From assembly GCA_965267405.1 (NCBI GenBank), contig OZ253954.1, forward strand, positions 2,232,001 to 2,296,000: a DNA stretch of 64,000 bases, read 5' to 3'. Numbering within the stretch: position 1 is the first letter of the stretch; each line of letters starts with the position of its first letter. The position numbers were made by a program, and so were the translations under genes. The notes under the pieces were generated by a model. The model saw only the letters and a program-made list of their open reading frames with translations, was not told the DNA's origin and ran no database searches. Source of the stretch: JAPPOI01 sp028818055. Lineage in GTDB: Bacteria > Pseudomonadota > Alphaproteobacteria > Rhodobacterales > Rhodobacteraceae. Shown here one piece after another: positions 51,992-60,204 of the stretch.

Positions 51992-52459
51992 TCAGGTCGA
52001 GATGGAAAAGTCACTAGCGCCGAGCTTGTACGCTTTGCCAAACCCGCCGTTTAGCAACCCCGACAAAATCGACAGCCGCACAAGGTGGAAGTCAGCGAAA
52101 CCGATGTAAAGCTGCGCCTTTGGCTGATGGGCAAGGTACCTCTTCGCCAGGTTTTCCGTCTTTTCCAGAAAAGTAGCCTCTACCTGCAGCGTAATGCGCG
52201 GATGCGCCAGCGGGTCGCCCTTACCAGGCTCGCCGATGAGAAGCGAGGCTTTGGGACGTGCACGCAGGGCCGCTGTATGAGGTGCAAGGTCCGAGATCAG
52301 GATCAGAACCGAGGTCTCTTCCGGCGCGAGAGCGACGCGTGTGACCACAGGTTCGCCCGTGTCCAGTACACCCAAGGCGCCGTGTCGGGCATTTTCGATG
52401 AGACTCCGCGCCAGCGCGCGAGCCTCGGTATCAACCGGGTTGAACGGGTCTTTCGTCAT
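51992..52459 (-). CDS. HugZ/pyridoxamine-5'-phosphate oxidase-like protein
   Basis: The 155-residue protein from ATG 52459 (MTKDPFNPVDTEARALARSL) has the split-barrel FMN-binding fold with ARHGALGVLDTGEPVVTRV and LILISDLAPHTAALRARPKA, typical of HugZ-like proteins, plus LYIGFADFHLVRLSILSG. HugZ binds heme and helps release iron. The region beyond to 52588 is out of family. It is divergent from the DUF5665 gene. Confidence 0.88.
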   Translation of the reverse strand: MTKDPFNPVDTEARALARSLIENARHGALGVLDTGEPVVTRVALAPEETSVLILISDLAPHTAALRARPKASLLIGEPGKGDPLAHPRITLQVEATFLEKTENLAKRYLAHQPKAQLYIGFADFHLVRLSILSGLLNGGFGKAYKLGASDFSIST

Positions 52460-52525
52460 GGGCAAAGGATAGCCGGTGCCCTTGGCAGATGATAGGCTTC
52501 CTGAACCGAACAAGAGGGCACGCCG

Positions 52526-52798
52526 ATGAGCAACTTGGAACAGCAAATGACTGCCTTGAACGACGAGGTTGCGCGCATGAACGCTCATTGGTTCATGCGC
52601 TCCAATGCATCAACCGGTCGGATGCTCTGGTTTACATTCCTGCGCGGATTGGCGTTTGGGCTGGGTTCGGTAGTTGGCGCGACGATCTTGGTTTCGCTGC
52701 TGGTCTACTCGCTGTCCTCGATCGACTTCGTGCCGGTTCTTGGTGAATGGGCGGCCGAAGTCATTCGGGTGATCGAAGGCCAAAGGGGAACCGAGTGA
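52526..52798 (+). CDS. DUF5665 membrane protein
   Basis: The 90-residue protein has an N-terminal helix MSNLEQQMTALNDEVARMNA, then HWFMRSNASTGRMLWFTFLR and one transmembrane segment (GLAFGLGSVVGATILVSLLV), with a short tail facing outward. This layout fits the DUF5665 family. It stops inside the GTGA overlap with the MmcQ/YjbR-like gene, so the two are coupled. Confidence 0.85.
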   Translation: MSNLEQQMTALNDEVARMNAHWFMRSNASTGRMLWFTFLRGLAFGLGSVVGATILVSLLVYSLSSIDFVPVLGEWAAEVIRVIEGQRGTE

Positions 52799-53154
52799 CG
52801 CGAGAAGAGTTCAATGTCTTTTGCAGCGCGATGAAGGCCACGAGCCACGTTGTGCAATGGGGCAATGCCGACGTCTGGAAAGTCGGCGACAAGGTCTTCG
52901 CGATCTGCGGATGGAACGACGGCAAGGACGCGTTCACCTTCAAAGTCGGCGACATCGCCTTCGAGGTCCTTGGCGACGCCCCCGGCATCCGCCCCGCACC
53001 CTATCTGGCGTCGCGGGGGATGAAGTGGCTGCAAGTCTACGCAGCGGACGCAATCAGCGACGGTGAGCTGAAGACGCATATCGAAGAGAGCTACCGCTTG
53101 GTGGTCGCGAAGATGACCAAGAAGAAGAGGGCGGAGTTGGGTCTGCAAATTTGA
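52795..53154 (+). CDS. MmcQ/YjbR family DNA-binding-like protein
   Basis: The 119-residue protein starts at GTG 52795, overlapping the previous stop (GTGA). VTREEFNVFCSAMKATSHVV, then GNADVWKVGDKVFAICGW and ESYRLVVAKMTKKKRAELG match the YjbR/MmcQ fold with its CyaY-like beta-sheet and terminal helix. Some homologues bind DNA, but the function of most is unknown. The ORF is open to 52747 but that overlaps the upstream gene fully and is rejected. Confidence 0.9.
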   Translation: MTREEFNVFCSAMKATSHVVQWGNADVWKVGDKVFAICGWNDGKDAFTFKVGDIAFEVLGDAPGIRPAPYLASRGMKWLQVYAADAISDGELKTHIEESYRLVVAKMTKKKRAELGLQI

Positions 53155-53184
53155 TTAGATTGCAACCGCAGTTATGATGCGAGA

Positions 53185-53736
53185 ATGCGTGTTCCATTAA
53201 CGCTCTTACTTTTTTCGCTCTTGGCCGGGGCAACAAGCGCTTTCATTTGGGGTTTCAACGCAAACAATGGCGTTGTTTTCTCGGCTCTTTGTGCCGTGGC
53301 TGCGCTTATTCTTATTGTCTGGCCGTCCGGGCTGCGTCCCGGGAAAACTGTCGTCATCGACGGTTCGAATGTATTGTATTGGGTCAATGGGACGCCAAAC
53401 ATCGATGCCGTCGCCCACGTTGTTGAAATGGTCAAAGACGCGAAGTTGACGCCGATTGTCTGGTTTGACGCGAATGTCGGCTACTTGATCGGTCAGCACT
53501 ATCTGGGGCCATCGCAATTGGCGAAGCGTCTTGGCCTTCCAAGGTCGCGCGTTTTCGTGGCCCCCAAAGGCAAGCCGGCCGACGCCCACTTGCTGAAGAC
53601 GGCAGCGCGCCAGAAAGGCCGCGTGATTTCAAATGACAATTTCCGCGATTGGGCCGAACAGTTCCCAGTTGTCACGTCCCAAGGTTTCTTGGTCAAAGGA
53701 CGCTACGAGAAGGGCGGGATCTATCTGGATTTGTAA
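53185..53736 (+). CDS. Membrane-anchored NYN/Zc3h12a-type ribonuclease-like protein
   Basis: The 183-residue protein has two hydrophobic segments (LTLLLFSLLAGATSAFIWGF and SALCAVAALILIVW) and then a PIN-like NYN domain: VVIDGSNVLYW (the catalytic DGSNV, near 57), PIVWFDANVGYLIGQH, AKGKPADAHLLK-type (here PKGKPADAHLLKTA) and VISNDNFRDWA. The three Asp residues needed for Mg2+ are present. Zc3h12a/Regnase-like NYN domains cleave RNA. Anchoring a NYN nuclease to the membrane is uncommon. It lies 30 bases after the YjbR-like gene and is convergent with uvrB. Confidence 0.85.
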   Translation: MRVPLTLLLFSLLAGATSAFIWGFNANNGVVFSALCAVAALILIVWPSGLRPGKTVVIDGSNVLYWVNGTPNIDAVAHVVEMVKDAKLTPIVWFDANVGYLIGQHYLGPSQLAKRLGLPRSRVFVAPKGKPADAHLLKTAARQKGRVISNDNFRDWAEQFPVVTSQGFLVKGRYEKGGIYLDL

Positions 53737-53767
53737 TCGGGCCCGCTGATTTTAGGTAATTGCAGGG

Positions 53768-55948
53768 CTAGCGACTTCGCCGCTTCACATTCCCGCCTCG
53801 CTGACCAGCTCGGCCCGCCGTGCTGCGGCCTTTCGCTTTCTCAGACGCCTCAACCGCCTGATCTACGGCGGATTGCCGCGCCAGCGGGTCGTCCGAGACA
53901 ACCAGATCTACCGTCTCAAGCCGTTTGATCTCGTCCCTGAGCCGCGCGGCTTCTTCGAACTCGAGGTTCTCGGCCGCCTTCCTCATTTCGTCACGCATCC
54001 CATCCAGCACCGCCTGCAAGTTCGCGCCAGCCAGCGGTTTGTCGATCTTCGCTGTGACACGGGATTGGTCGGTATCACCTTGATAGAGGCCGGCCAGAAC
54101 ATCTTCGACGTTCTTCTTCACCGTTTCCGGCGTAATGCCGTGCTCTTCGTTATAGGCCATTTGCTTTTCGCGGCGGCGATTGGTTTCGGCCAGCGCGCGT
54201 TCCATCGAGCCGGTTATCTTGTCGGCATACATGATCACCCGACCATCGGCGTTTCGCGCGGCGCGGCCAATGGTCTGAACCAGCGATGTTTCAGAGCGCA
54301 GGAAGCCTTCCTTGTCCGCGTCCAGAATGGCGACCAGCCCACACTCCGGGATGTCCAGGCCTTCTCGCAAGAGGTTGATGCCAATTAACACGTCAAACGC
54401 GCCCAGCCGCAAATCTCGCAGGATTTCAATGCGCTCCAGAGTATCAATGTCGCTGTGCATATAGCGAACCTTGATGCCCTGCTCATGCATGTATTCAGTC
54501 AGGTCCTCGGCCATCCGCTTGGTCAGCGTCGTGACCAATGTGCGATAGCCATCGGCGGCGACTTTGCGCACCTCATCCAGTAAATCATCGACCTGCATCT
54601 CGACCGGGCGAATTTCGACCTGTGGATCAAGAAGGCCCGTGGGGCGGATCACCTGTTCCGTGAAAACTCCGCCGGATTGCTCAAGCTCCCACGACTGCGG
54701 AGTGGCTGAAACAAACACCGACTGCGGGCGCATTGCGTCCCATTCCTCGAACTTCAAAGGGCGGTTGTCCATGCACGAGGGCAGGCGGAAGCCATGCTCC
54801 GCCAACGTAAACTTGCGGCGATAGTCGCCCCGGTACATGCCGCCAATCTGTGGAACGCTCACATGGCTTTCGTCGGCGAAGACAATTGCGTTGTCAGGAA
54901 TGAACTCGAACAGGGTTGGGGGCGGTTCACCCGGCGCACGACCGGTCAGATACCGCGAATAATTCTCGATCCCGTTGCAGTGGCCAGTGGCCTCCAGCAT
55001 CTCGAGGTCGAAATTGGTGCGTTGCTCCAAGCGTTGCGCTTCAAGCAATTTGCCTTCGTCAACCAACTGATCAAGGCGCTGCTTCAGCTCGGTCTTGATG
55101 CTGGAGATTGCCTGCTTCAACGTCGGCTTGGGCGTAACGTAGTGCGAATTGGCATAAACGCGTGCCTTTTCCATCGTGCCTGACTTTTCGCCGGTTAGCG
55201 TGTCGAACTCTGTAATCGACTCCAATTCGTCGCCAAAGAAACTCAGACGCCATCCGCGATCTTCAAGGTGTGCGGGCCAGATTTCCAGAGAATCCCCGCG
55301 CACGCGAAACGTGCCGCGTTGAAAAGCCTGATCGTTCCGTCGGTACTGCTGAGCGATCAGGTCTGCCATGACCTGTCGCTGGTCGTACGCCTTGCCAGCA
55401 AAAAGGTCCTGCGTCATCGCGCCATAGGTCTCGACCGAGCCGATGCCGTAGATGCACGAAACCGACGCAACGATCACAACGTCGTCACGTTCCAGAAGCG
55501 CACGCGTCGCCGAGTGACGCATTCGGTCGATCTGATCGTTAATCTGAGATTCCTTCTCGATATACGTGTCCGACCGCGGGACATAGGCTTCAGGCTGGTA
55601 GTAATCATAGAAGCTGACAAAGTATTCGACCGCGTTTTCAGGGAAGAACCCTTTGAATTCCCCGTATAATTGAGCCGCGAGCGTTTTGTTTGGTGCGAGA
55701 ATAATGGCCGGTCGCTGCGTTTCTTCGATGATCTTCGCCATCGTATAGGTTTTTCCGGTTCCGGTTGCCCCAAGTAACACTTGATTCTGCTCACCTTCAT
55801 TGATGCCGGATGTCAGCTCTTCGATGGCCGTCGGTTGGTCACCGGCAGGCTTGAACTCGGTATGCATCGTCAAGCGACGACCGCCTTCCAGTTTTTCACG
55901 GGTCCGCACGTCAGGGGCAGGGGAGTTCAAAAGGGATTCCGTCGACAT
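53768..55948 (-). CDS. uvrB: Excinuclease ABC subunit B
   Basis: The 726-residue protein from ATG 55948 (AAGGA upstream) has the helicase-like motifs of UvrB: VLLGATGTGKTYTMAK near 60 (Walker A), the damage-probing hairpin YYQPEAYVPRSDTYIEKES, VFADESHVSVPQI (motif II) and FDVLIGINLLREGLDIPE. The C-terminal UVR motif LEFEEAARLRDEIKRLE contacts UvrC. An ATG at 56002 would give 744 residues and remains possible. It loads damage to UvrC in nucleotide excision repair. I see no LexA box (GTTC-N7-GTTC) before it. Confidence 0.97.
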   Translation of the reverse strand: MSTESLLNSPAPDVRTREKLEGGRRLTMHTEFKPAGDQPTAIEELTSGINEGEQNQVLLGATGTGKTYTMAKIIEETQRPAIILAPNKTLAAQLYGEFKGFFPENAVEYFVSFYDYYQPEAYVPRSDTYIEKESQINDQIDRMRHSATRALLERDDVVIVASVSCIYGIGSVETYGAMTQDLFAGKAYDQRQVMADLIAQQYRRNDQAFQRGTFRVRGDSLEIWPAHLEDRGWRLSFFGDELESITEFDTLTGEKSGTMEKARVYANSHYVTPKPTLKQAISSIKTELKQRLDQLVDEGKLLEAQRLEQRTNFDLEMLEATGHCNGIENYSRYLTGRAPGEPPPTLFEFIPDNAIVFADESHVSVPQIGGMYRGDYRRKFTLAEHGFRLPSCMDNRPLKFEEWDAMRPQSVFVSATPQSWELEQSGGVFTEQVIRPTGLLDPQVEIRPVEMQVDDLLDEVRKVAADGYRTLVTTLTKRMAEDLTEYMHEQGIKVRYMHSDIDTLERIEILRDLRLGAFDVLIGINLLREGLDIPECGLVAILDADKEGFLRSETSLVQTIGRAARNADGRVIMYADKITGSMERALAETNRRREKQMAYNEEHGITPETVKKNVEDVLAGLYQGDTDQSRVTAKIDKPLAGANLQAVLDGMRDEMRKAAENLEFEEAARLRDEIKRLETVDLVVSDDPLARQSAVDQAVEASEKAKGRSTAGRAGQRGGNVKRRSR

Positions 55949-56279
55949 ATTGTGTGATTCCTTAGGGTCCCTCAGATTTGATCTTCTTTTGTTCTTGTTC
56001 AAGGGAGGTGACTGACACCTCCTGACAATTTTGGCGGGAGGGGGACGAGTGGTTAACGAAAAGTAAACAAGAAATACAACTTAAAGATGATAAATTTCTT
56101 GTTAACCCACGCTATTCGTGTAACTGTGGTCCCATAAGCAGCAGAACGGGTTGTCGACCGGACGCGCGACCCACCCACCCCTCGCTCCCCGTTTCCGGTC
56201 GACACCCACATCCTCCCAAACCTCTTGAATCAGACGGCGCTTTTGGCGATAGATCACCTGTCAGCAAAGAGGTGTACTC
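55949..56279. other. 331-base divergent promoter region of uvrB and the complex I gene
   Basis: No gene is seen here apart from the alternative uvrB start at 56002. It contains an interrupted inverted repeat: GGTTAAC (56051-56057) and CAAGAAAT (56068-56075) face ATTTCTTG-TTAACC (56094-56107), with a 10-base bulge. TTAA-CGAAAAG-TAAAC within it is a near match to a CtrA box. The rest (56120-56270) is G/C-rich without clear structure. Confidence 0.5.
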
Positions 56280-56591
56280 ATGACCGCTCGAATTTTCCGT
56301 CCTGCCAAATCCGCGATGTCGTCGGGACAGGCCAAGACGCGCGAATGGGTGCTTGAGTACGTGAATTCTTCGGGGCGCGACGTTGATCCGTTGATGGGTT
56401 GGACGTCGTCCGACGATACACAAGCGCAAGTCAGAATGAAGTTTCCGTCAAAGGAAGCGGCGCTGGAGTATGCCGAGAAACATGGCATCGATGCATCGGT
56501 GACAGAGCCGAAGACGCGTAAGCAGAACATCCGCCAGCGTGGGTACGGCGAAAACTTTGCGACAGATCGTCGGGGCGCATGGACGCACTGA
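56280..56591 (+). CDS. NADH dehydrogenase accessory subunit, NDUFS4-like (ETC complex I family)
   Basis: The 103-residue protein MTARIFRPAKSAMSSGQAKT shows the ETC_C1_NDUFS4 domain: REWVLEYVNSSGRDVDPLMGW and YAEKHGIDASVTEPKTRKQN. The homologous mitochondrial subunit supports the NADH module of complex I, and alphaproteobacteria are the only bacteria where it is common. It is preceded by GCAAAGAGG. Its end overlaps the GNAT gene by 13 bases. Confidence 0.93.
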   Translation: MTARIFRPAKSAMSSGQAKTREWVLEYVNSSGRDVDPLMGWTSSDDTQAQVRMKFPSKEAALEYAEKHGIDASVTEPKTRKQNIRQRGYGENFATDRRGAWTH

Positions 56592-57043
56592 AACCGGCTA
56601 AGACCACTGCCAACGATCCCCGGGTTCGAAACCTGATTGAAACCCATCTTGAGCTTATGCGTGCGTCAAGTCCGGCGTGCTCGGTCCATGCGATGGAAGC
56701 TGACGACCTTGCTGATGCAGGAGCGGCGTTGTTTGCGGTGTTCGAGAACGAAGTCGCAGTTGCGATGGGCGCTCTGAAAGTCATCGAACCCAGGCATGGT
56801 GAGCTGAAATCGATGCACGTGGCGGCCACGAAACGGGGTCATGGTTTGGCTGATCTTATCCTTGAAGCGTTGCTGTCCGAGGCGCGCAGCCAATCTCTTA
56901 ATCGCGTCAGTCTCGAAACCGGATCACGTCCCGTATTCGAACCTGCGGTCAGATTTTACACGCGACACGGGTTCGAAAAGTGCGACCCATTTCTTGGCTA
57001 CGAAGAAGACCCGGAATCGATTTTTATGACCCGCACGTTGTAA
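56579..57043 (+). CDS. GNAT family N-acetyltransferase
   Basis: The 154-residue protein from ATG 56579 has the GNAT core: GALKVIEPRHGELKSMHVAA (strand 4), TKRGHGLADLILEALL (acetyl-CoA pyrophosphate loop, here KRGHGLA) and LETGSRPVFEPAVRFYTRHGF, FEKCDPFLGY. Substrate unknown; the PanM/YhhY-like or small-amine class is possible. The start overlaps the NDUFS4-like gene by 13 bases, so translation is probably coupled. Confidence 0.9.
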   Translation: MDALKPAKTTANDPRVRNLIETHLELMRASSPACSVHAMEADDLADAGAALFAVFENEVAVAMGALKVIEPRHGELKSMHVAATKRGHGLADLILEALLSEARSQSLNRVSLETGSRPVFEPAVRFYTRHGFEKCDPFLGYEEDPESIFMTRTL

Positions 57044-57083
57044 AAAAATGCAAACGGCCCCACGGGGATGATCGCGGGGCCGC
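57042..57083 (-). terminator. Terminator after the small membrane protein gene
   Basis: CGGCCCC (57055-57061) and GGGGCCG (57076-57082) pair; on the minus strand they are followed by TTTGCATTTTTTT. It can end the pspA transcript, and the plus-strand GNAT gene stops just before it. Confidence 0.8.
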
Positions 57084-57101
57084 CCTGCTGGTTTAAACCA
57101 C

Positions 57102-57377
57102 TTACGAAACGTTCTCGTTCACATAATCTTCCAGCAGTTTTTCGTTCTTTGCGTCTTCAAGTTGGCGCAGGCGATCCTGGCGGATCTTTTCCTCGAAGCG
57201 GTATTTCACAAAGTTCACCAAGCTAAGCGTGAGCAAAAGAACACCCATGCCCCAATAACCTTTGGCGGATAGAGGGATGTCCGTAATCCAGATCGACATG
57301 GCCAACATGCCATAGGCAACAAGTACGCCTAGCAGGTTAAAATTCAGGATTACTGTGTTGTCAGTTTTCATTTCCAT
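57102..57377 (-). CDS. Small two-helix membrane protein downstream of pspA
   Basis: The 91-residue protein (MEMKTDNTVILNFNLL) has two hydrophobic helices, VLVAYGMLAMSIWITDIPL and GYWGMGVLLLTLSLVNFV, then a long charged cytoplasmic tail (YRFEEKIRQDRLRQLEDAK) likely helical. It resembles YiaA/B-like 2TM proteins only in topology. AAAGGAC precedes ATG 57377. It lies 40 bases after pspA, in the same transcript up to the terminator, and may be the membrane partner of PspA. Confidence 0.82.
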   Translation of the reverse strand: MEMKTDNTVILNFNLLGVLVAYGMLAMSIWITDIPLSAKGYWGMGVLLLTLSLVNFVKYRFEEKIRQDRLRQLEDAKNEKLLEDYVNENVS

Positions 57378-57417
57378 TGTTCTGTCCTTTCAAAAGACTT
57401 TTCGTGTTTCTGTGGGA

Positions 57418-58098
57418 TTACTTTTTCTTGGCCTTCAGCCGTTCCAGAACGGTGTTCGCCGTGACCTTGTTGGGATCGCCAAATCCTGCTTCGGCCAACT
57501 TGTCGTCTGCGCTTGCGCCCGAGATGGATCGGTCGATGTCGCGGAGGATCTGCGACTGTTCGAACGGATCGTCCTGATCGACGACGCGCTTGATCAAGGC
57601 TTCGGCTTCGTCGGCGGCCGAGCTGCCTGCGAGAGTTTTGTTTAGGCGCGTTTGCATTGATTGTTCGCGCCGCACCGCACGCGCAGTTATCGCCCCTTGC
57701 TTAAGGTCGACAATGCGGCGGTGCGCGGTTTCCACCGATGACTGCAGCTGAACGACTCGTCGTTCCAATCGGTCGACGGTATCCTTCCGGATGCGCAGCT
57801 CATTTTCCATCTCGGCAATAGCTTGTGCAGCTTCGACGGCAAGGTCTTCGCGATCAGCCGCCAGTGCCTCTTCGGCTCGGCCAGTGAGAATTTTGATCCG
57901 ACCCTTCAGACTATCGACCATGCGCTCTTCTGCGCGCTTGCGCTGAATGAGACTGGCCAGTGTCACCTTGGCTGCAGATAGATTTGAATCCGCCTGTCGG
58001 ATACGCTGATCGATTAACTCTACGGCATATGTGTCCTTCAGCCGATCTTCGGCACGAGCGTTCGCGCCGTCTAACAAAACTCTTATTGTTCCAAACAT
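57418..58098 (-). CDS. PspA/IM30 family protein
   Basis: The 226-residue protein from ATG 58098 (MFGTIRVLLDGANARAEDRL; SD GGAG) is predicted almost wholly coiled coil (VDSLKGRIKILTGRAEEAL, then AQAIAEMENELRIRKDTVDR), as in the ESCRT-III-like PspA/Vipp1 family that coats stressed membranes. The usual PspA hairpin and central helices are intact. It has no pspF/B/C genes beside it; upstream are three copies of a palindrome also found before the nearby tetR gene, which suggests TetR control. A start at 58116 is less likely. Confidence 0.9.
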   Translation of the reverse strand: MFGTIRVLLDGANARAEDRLKDTYAVELIDQRIRQADSNLSAAKVTLASLIQRKRAEERMVDSLKGRIKILTGRAEEALAADREDLAVEAAQAIAEMENELRIRKDTVDRLERRVVQLQSSVETAHRRIVDLKQGAITARAVRREQSMQTRLNKTLAGSSAADEAEALIKRVVDQDDPFEQSQILRDIDRSISGASADDKLAEAGFGDPNKVTANTVLERLKAKKK

Positions 58099-58109
58099 TT
58101 TCAACTCCG

Positions 58110-58178
58110 TGAACATTGTTCATGGATTGAACATACTGATTTATGAACAACGTTCAAGAAAAAAATGAACAGCGTTCA
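58110..58178 (-). promoter_or_regulatory. pspA promoter with three TGAAC-N3-GTTCA operators
   Basis: Three perfect palindromes stand at 58110-58122 (spacer ATT), 58144-58156 (AAC) and 58166-58178 (AGC), with a half site TGAAC at 58128-58132. A plausible minus-strand promoter overlaps them: -35 TTGAAC at 58152-58157 and -10 TATGTT at 58130-58135, 16-base spacing. Two of the sites would cover the -35 region and one the transcript start. Confidence 0.75.
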
Positions 58179-58200
58179 GAAAATGATTGCTTTGATAAAG

Positions 58201-59394
58201 CTAAGACTTGAGCAGGTTTGAATAATGCAAATGACCCCAAGGGGTTAGCGCATTATGGATCGCACCCCACTTTTGTGCGAACTGAATTGGATCCAGTTTG
58301 GTTTTTACCGCAATCTCTGCCAGAGTGGTTCGCCCGTTTGCCAACGAAATTAGCGGAGCGAACTCTCGATCAAGTGACAGATTCGCGCTAATCCCGCCAG
58401 ATGTGATCTTTGGAGATTTGCCTGCCGCGATCGCTTTTGCCAATTGCGGGGCAGGAACCTTGAGGTGCGGGCATAAGGCCCCGGACTTGCCGTCTGCGAC
58501 GGATTTTCCCGAGGTCTTCAATGCGGCATATCCCACATGGGTTTTCAACGTGCCGGAAAACTTTTCGGCCAACGCCCAACGGTCCTGTATTTCCAGCTCT
58601 GCCTTAGGTTCACCAAAACGGGTCAGGTCATATTGGGCGGGTTCAACAAATGAGACGAGCTCCAGACCCGACTGATCAAGTGTGCGTAACAGGCGTTCTA
58701 CGTCAAAGGCCTGATCCTGACTGTGGAGCAGAAGGTCGTAAAAGCCCGCATCACTTTGGCGGTGGTCCACCAAATGCGGGTTCGACAAAAACGGATGCCC
58801 CGACGGCAAACTGTCGAAGATACGTTTTGCCACTGCAAGCTTTTCCTTGGGGGGCAAGTGCCTTAGCGCTGTTCCAAACGCTTCTTGCAACGGATAGACG
58901 CCAGATCTGCCGTATGGGGCATACACCATGAAGCCTAACCCGCCATCAGGCTTCAGCGATTGCGCCAATGCCCGAAACCCTTCGGCGGGCTCGGGCAGGT
59001 GGTGCAGAACGCCGCAACAATCGATGTAGTCAAATGGTCCCAATTCCGGCGCGGTCACAAGATCGCCCGTGACAAAGGTTATGTTTTCTAATGCCCTGAT
59101 GTTTGCACGGGCTTCGGCGATATTTCGCGAAGCTTTTGAGAGATCAAGATAGGTAATCTCGTAAGGGCGATTTGCGGCAGTGAGAAGTTGGGCCAACTGG
59201 ATCAATCCATCGCCTGTTCCGCCACCAGCGACCAAAGCACGCAGCGGCTGTGCCCAATCGCGCTGACCTGCAAAGAGGAAATGATCAATCTCGACCGGAT
59301 GAGACGGCGATCCCATAATCAACCGTTTCTTTTCATCTTCTGGGTCGCGTTCAGGATATGGGAAAGCTTCGTATTGTTCGCTGACGGACACCAT
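58201..59394 (-). CDS. SAM-dependent methyltransferase, class I, long form
   Basis: The 397-residue protein (MVSVSEQYEAFPYPERDPED) has a methyltransferase domain: SAM loop ALVAGGGTGDGLIQLAQLL at about 52-70, ITYLDLSKASRNIAEARAN and DYIDCCGVLHHLPEP near 125. After about 290 a second, unrecognised region with beta/helix pattern runs to the end (HYSNLLKS). The start ATG lies in the stop codon of tetR (TAATG), so they are co-translated. Target unknown; the coupling with tetR suggests a role in the stress response it regulates. Confidence 0.88.
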   Translation of the reverse strand: MVSVSEQYEAFPYPERDPEDEKKRLIMGSPSHPVEIDHFLFAGQRDWAQPLRALVAGGGTGDGLIQLAQLLTAANRPYEITYLDLSKASRNIAEARANIRALENITFVTGDLVTAPELGPFDYIDCCGVLHHLPEPAEGFRALAQSLKPDGGLGFMVYAPYGRSGVYPLQEAFGTALRHLPPKEKLAVAKRIFDSLPSGHPFLSNPHLVDHRQSDAGFYDLLLHSQDQAFDVERLLRTLDQSGLELVSFVEPAQYDLTRFGEPKAELEIQDRWALAEKFSGTLKTHVGYAALKTSGKSVADGKSGALCPHLKVPAPQLAKAIAAGKSPKITSGGISANLSLDREFAPLISLANGRTTLAEIAVKTKLDPIQFAQKWGAIHNALTPWGHLHYSNLLKS

Positions 59395-60002
59395 TATGTG
59401 CGAGCCTGGCTTGCCGCGAAATTCCGCAGAACAATCTCGATCATTTCTTCGAGTTGCTCGCTTGGTACGCCGGAAATGCGTTGTTCAAGACCCAGCAAAA
59501 CGATGCCGTGTACGGATGAAAAAAGGGCGCGTGTCAAAAGGTCGATCTCGCGGGCATCTGCGGTTGGATTTAATTCGCTCAACGGCGAGGCGATGATTGA
59601 AAAGAGTTTCCCCAGCTCATCCAAATACCACGCAGGCACCTCGCGATCTGACGGCATTTCGACGTCAAACAGCGCGCGCCACAGGTTTGGGTTCTCGCTC
59701 GCAAAATTCAAATACGCATGCGCAATGGTGACGAGTTGATCAGCAGGCTTTTGCGGTGCTTTGTCGGCGGCACTTTTTAAAACGTACTCGCCCATGCGCT
59801 GAAACGTCCGACCATTAACCGAAAGGATTAGTCCGGTCATATCTTCGAACACGTTGTAGATGGCCCCGACCGCGCATCCAGCTTCGTTTGCAAGCGCGCG
59901 GGCGCGCAAAGACGCTGTGCCTTCTTCGCGGACATGCCGCTCGGCAATATCTGTGAGCGTTTCACGAAGCTCTAAACGTCTTTTCTCGGTGTCTCGCGCC
60001 AT
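59394..60002 (-). CDS. TetR family transcriptional regulator
   Basis: The 202-residue protein has a TetR-type N-terminal HTH (LTDIAERHVREEGTASLRAR, then ALANEAGCAVGAIYNVFED) and a C-terminal ligand domain of the WHG-like kind (ALVTIAHAYLNFASENPNL-like, here LVTIAHAYLNFASENPNL, WRALFDVEM). It begins 15 bases after an operator-like palindrome TGAAC-GAT-GTTCA (60018-60030), the same motif as in the pspA promoter, so it probably represses itself and pspA. Its last base is shared with the methyltransferase start. Confidence 0.93.
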   Translation of the reverse strand: MARDTEKRRLELRETLTDIAERHVREEGTASLRARALANEAGCAVGAIYNVFEDMTGLILSVNGRTFQRMGEYVLKSAADKAPQKPADQLVTIAHAYLNFASENPNLWRALFDVEMPSDREVPAWYLDELGKLFSIIASPLSELNPTADAREIDLLTRALFSSVHGIVLLGLEQRISGVPSEQLEEMIEIVLRNFAASQART

Positions 60003-60017
60003 TACGATCTTGTCCTG

Positions 60018-60030
60018 TGAACGATGTTCA
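60018..60030. promoter_or_regulatory. TGAAC-N3-GTTCA operator before tetR
   Basis: TGAACGATGTTCA is a perfect 5+3+5 palindrome, 15 bases upstream of the tetR start. It is identical in both half sites to the three operators of pspA, about 2 kb away, arguing for a common regulator. Confidence 0.75.
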
Positions 60031-60105
60031 ATGAGCTATCAATAGCAGCCGAAACTTGCAACGGTCTTGCCAAGCGCCATCTGTGCCGCCAATAACGGCG
60101 CAAGC

Positions 60106-60182
60106 GGTCCGGTAGCTCAACTGGATAGAGCAGCTGACTTCTAATCAGCAGGTTGAGGGTTCGAGTCCTTCCCGGATCGCCA
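60106..60182 (+). tRNA. tRNA-Arg (TCT anticodon)
   Basis: A complete 77-base tRNA with encoded CCA. The acceptor GGTCCGG pairs with CCGGATC (one G-U), the anticodon stem GCTGA/TCAGC holds the loop CTTCTAA with anticodon TCT (reads AGA/AGG), and the T arm is GAGGG-TTCGAGT-CCTTC. It is followed 22 bases later by a glycosyltransferase gene on the same strand. Confidence 0.97.
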
Positions 60183-60204
60183 TTTTGAAACTCGGGGAGA
60201 CCCG

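Noticed and set aside
55991..56000. GTTC-TT-GTTC near uvrB as a LexA box
   Set aside because: The alphaproteobacterial LexA box needs GTTC-N7-GTTC; spacing here is 2 bases.
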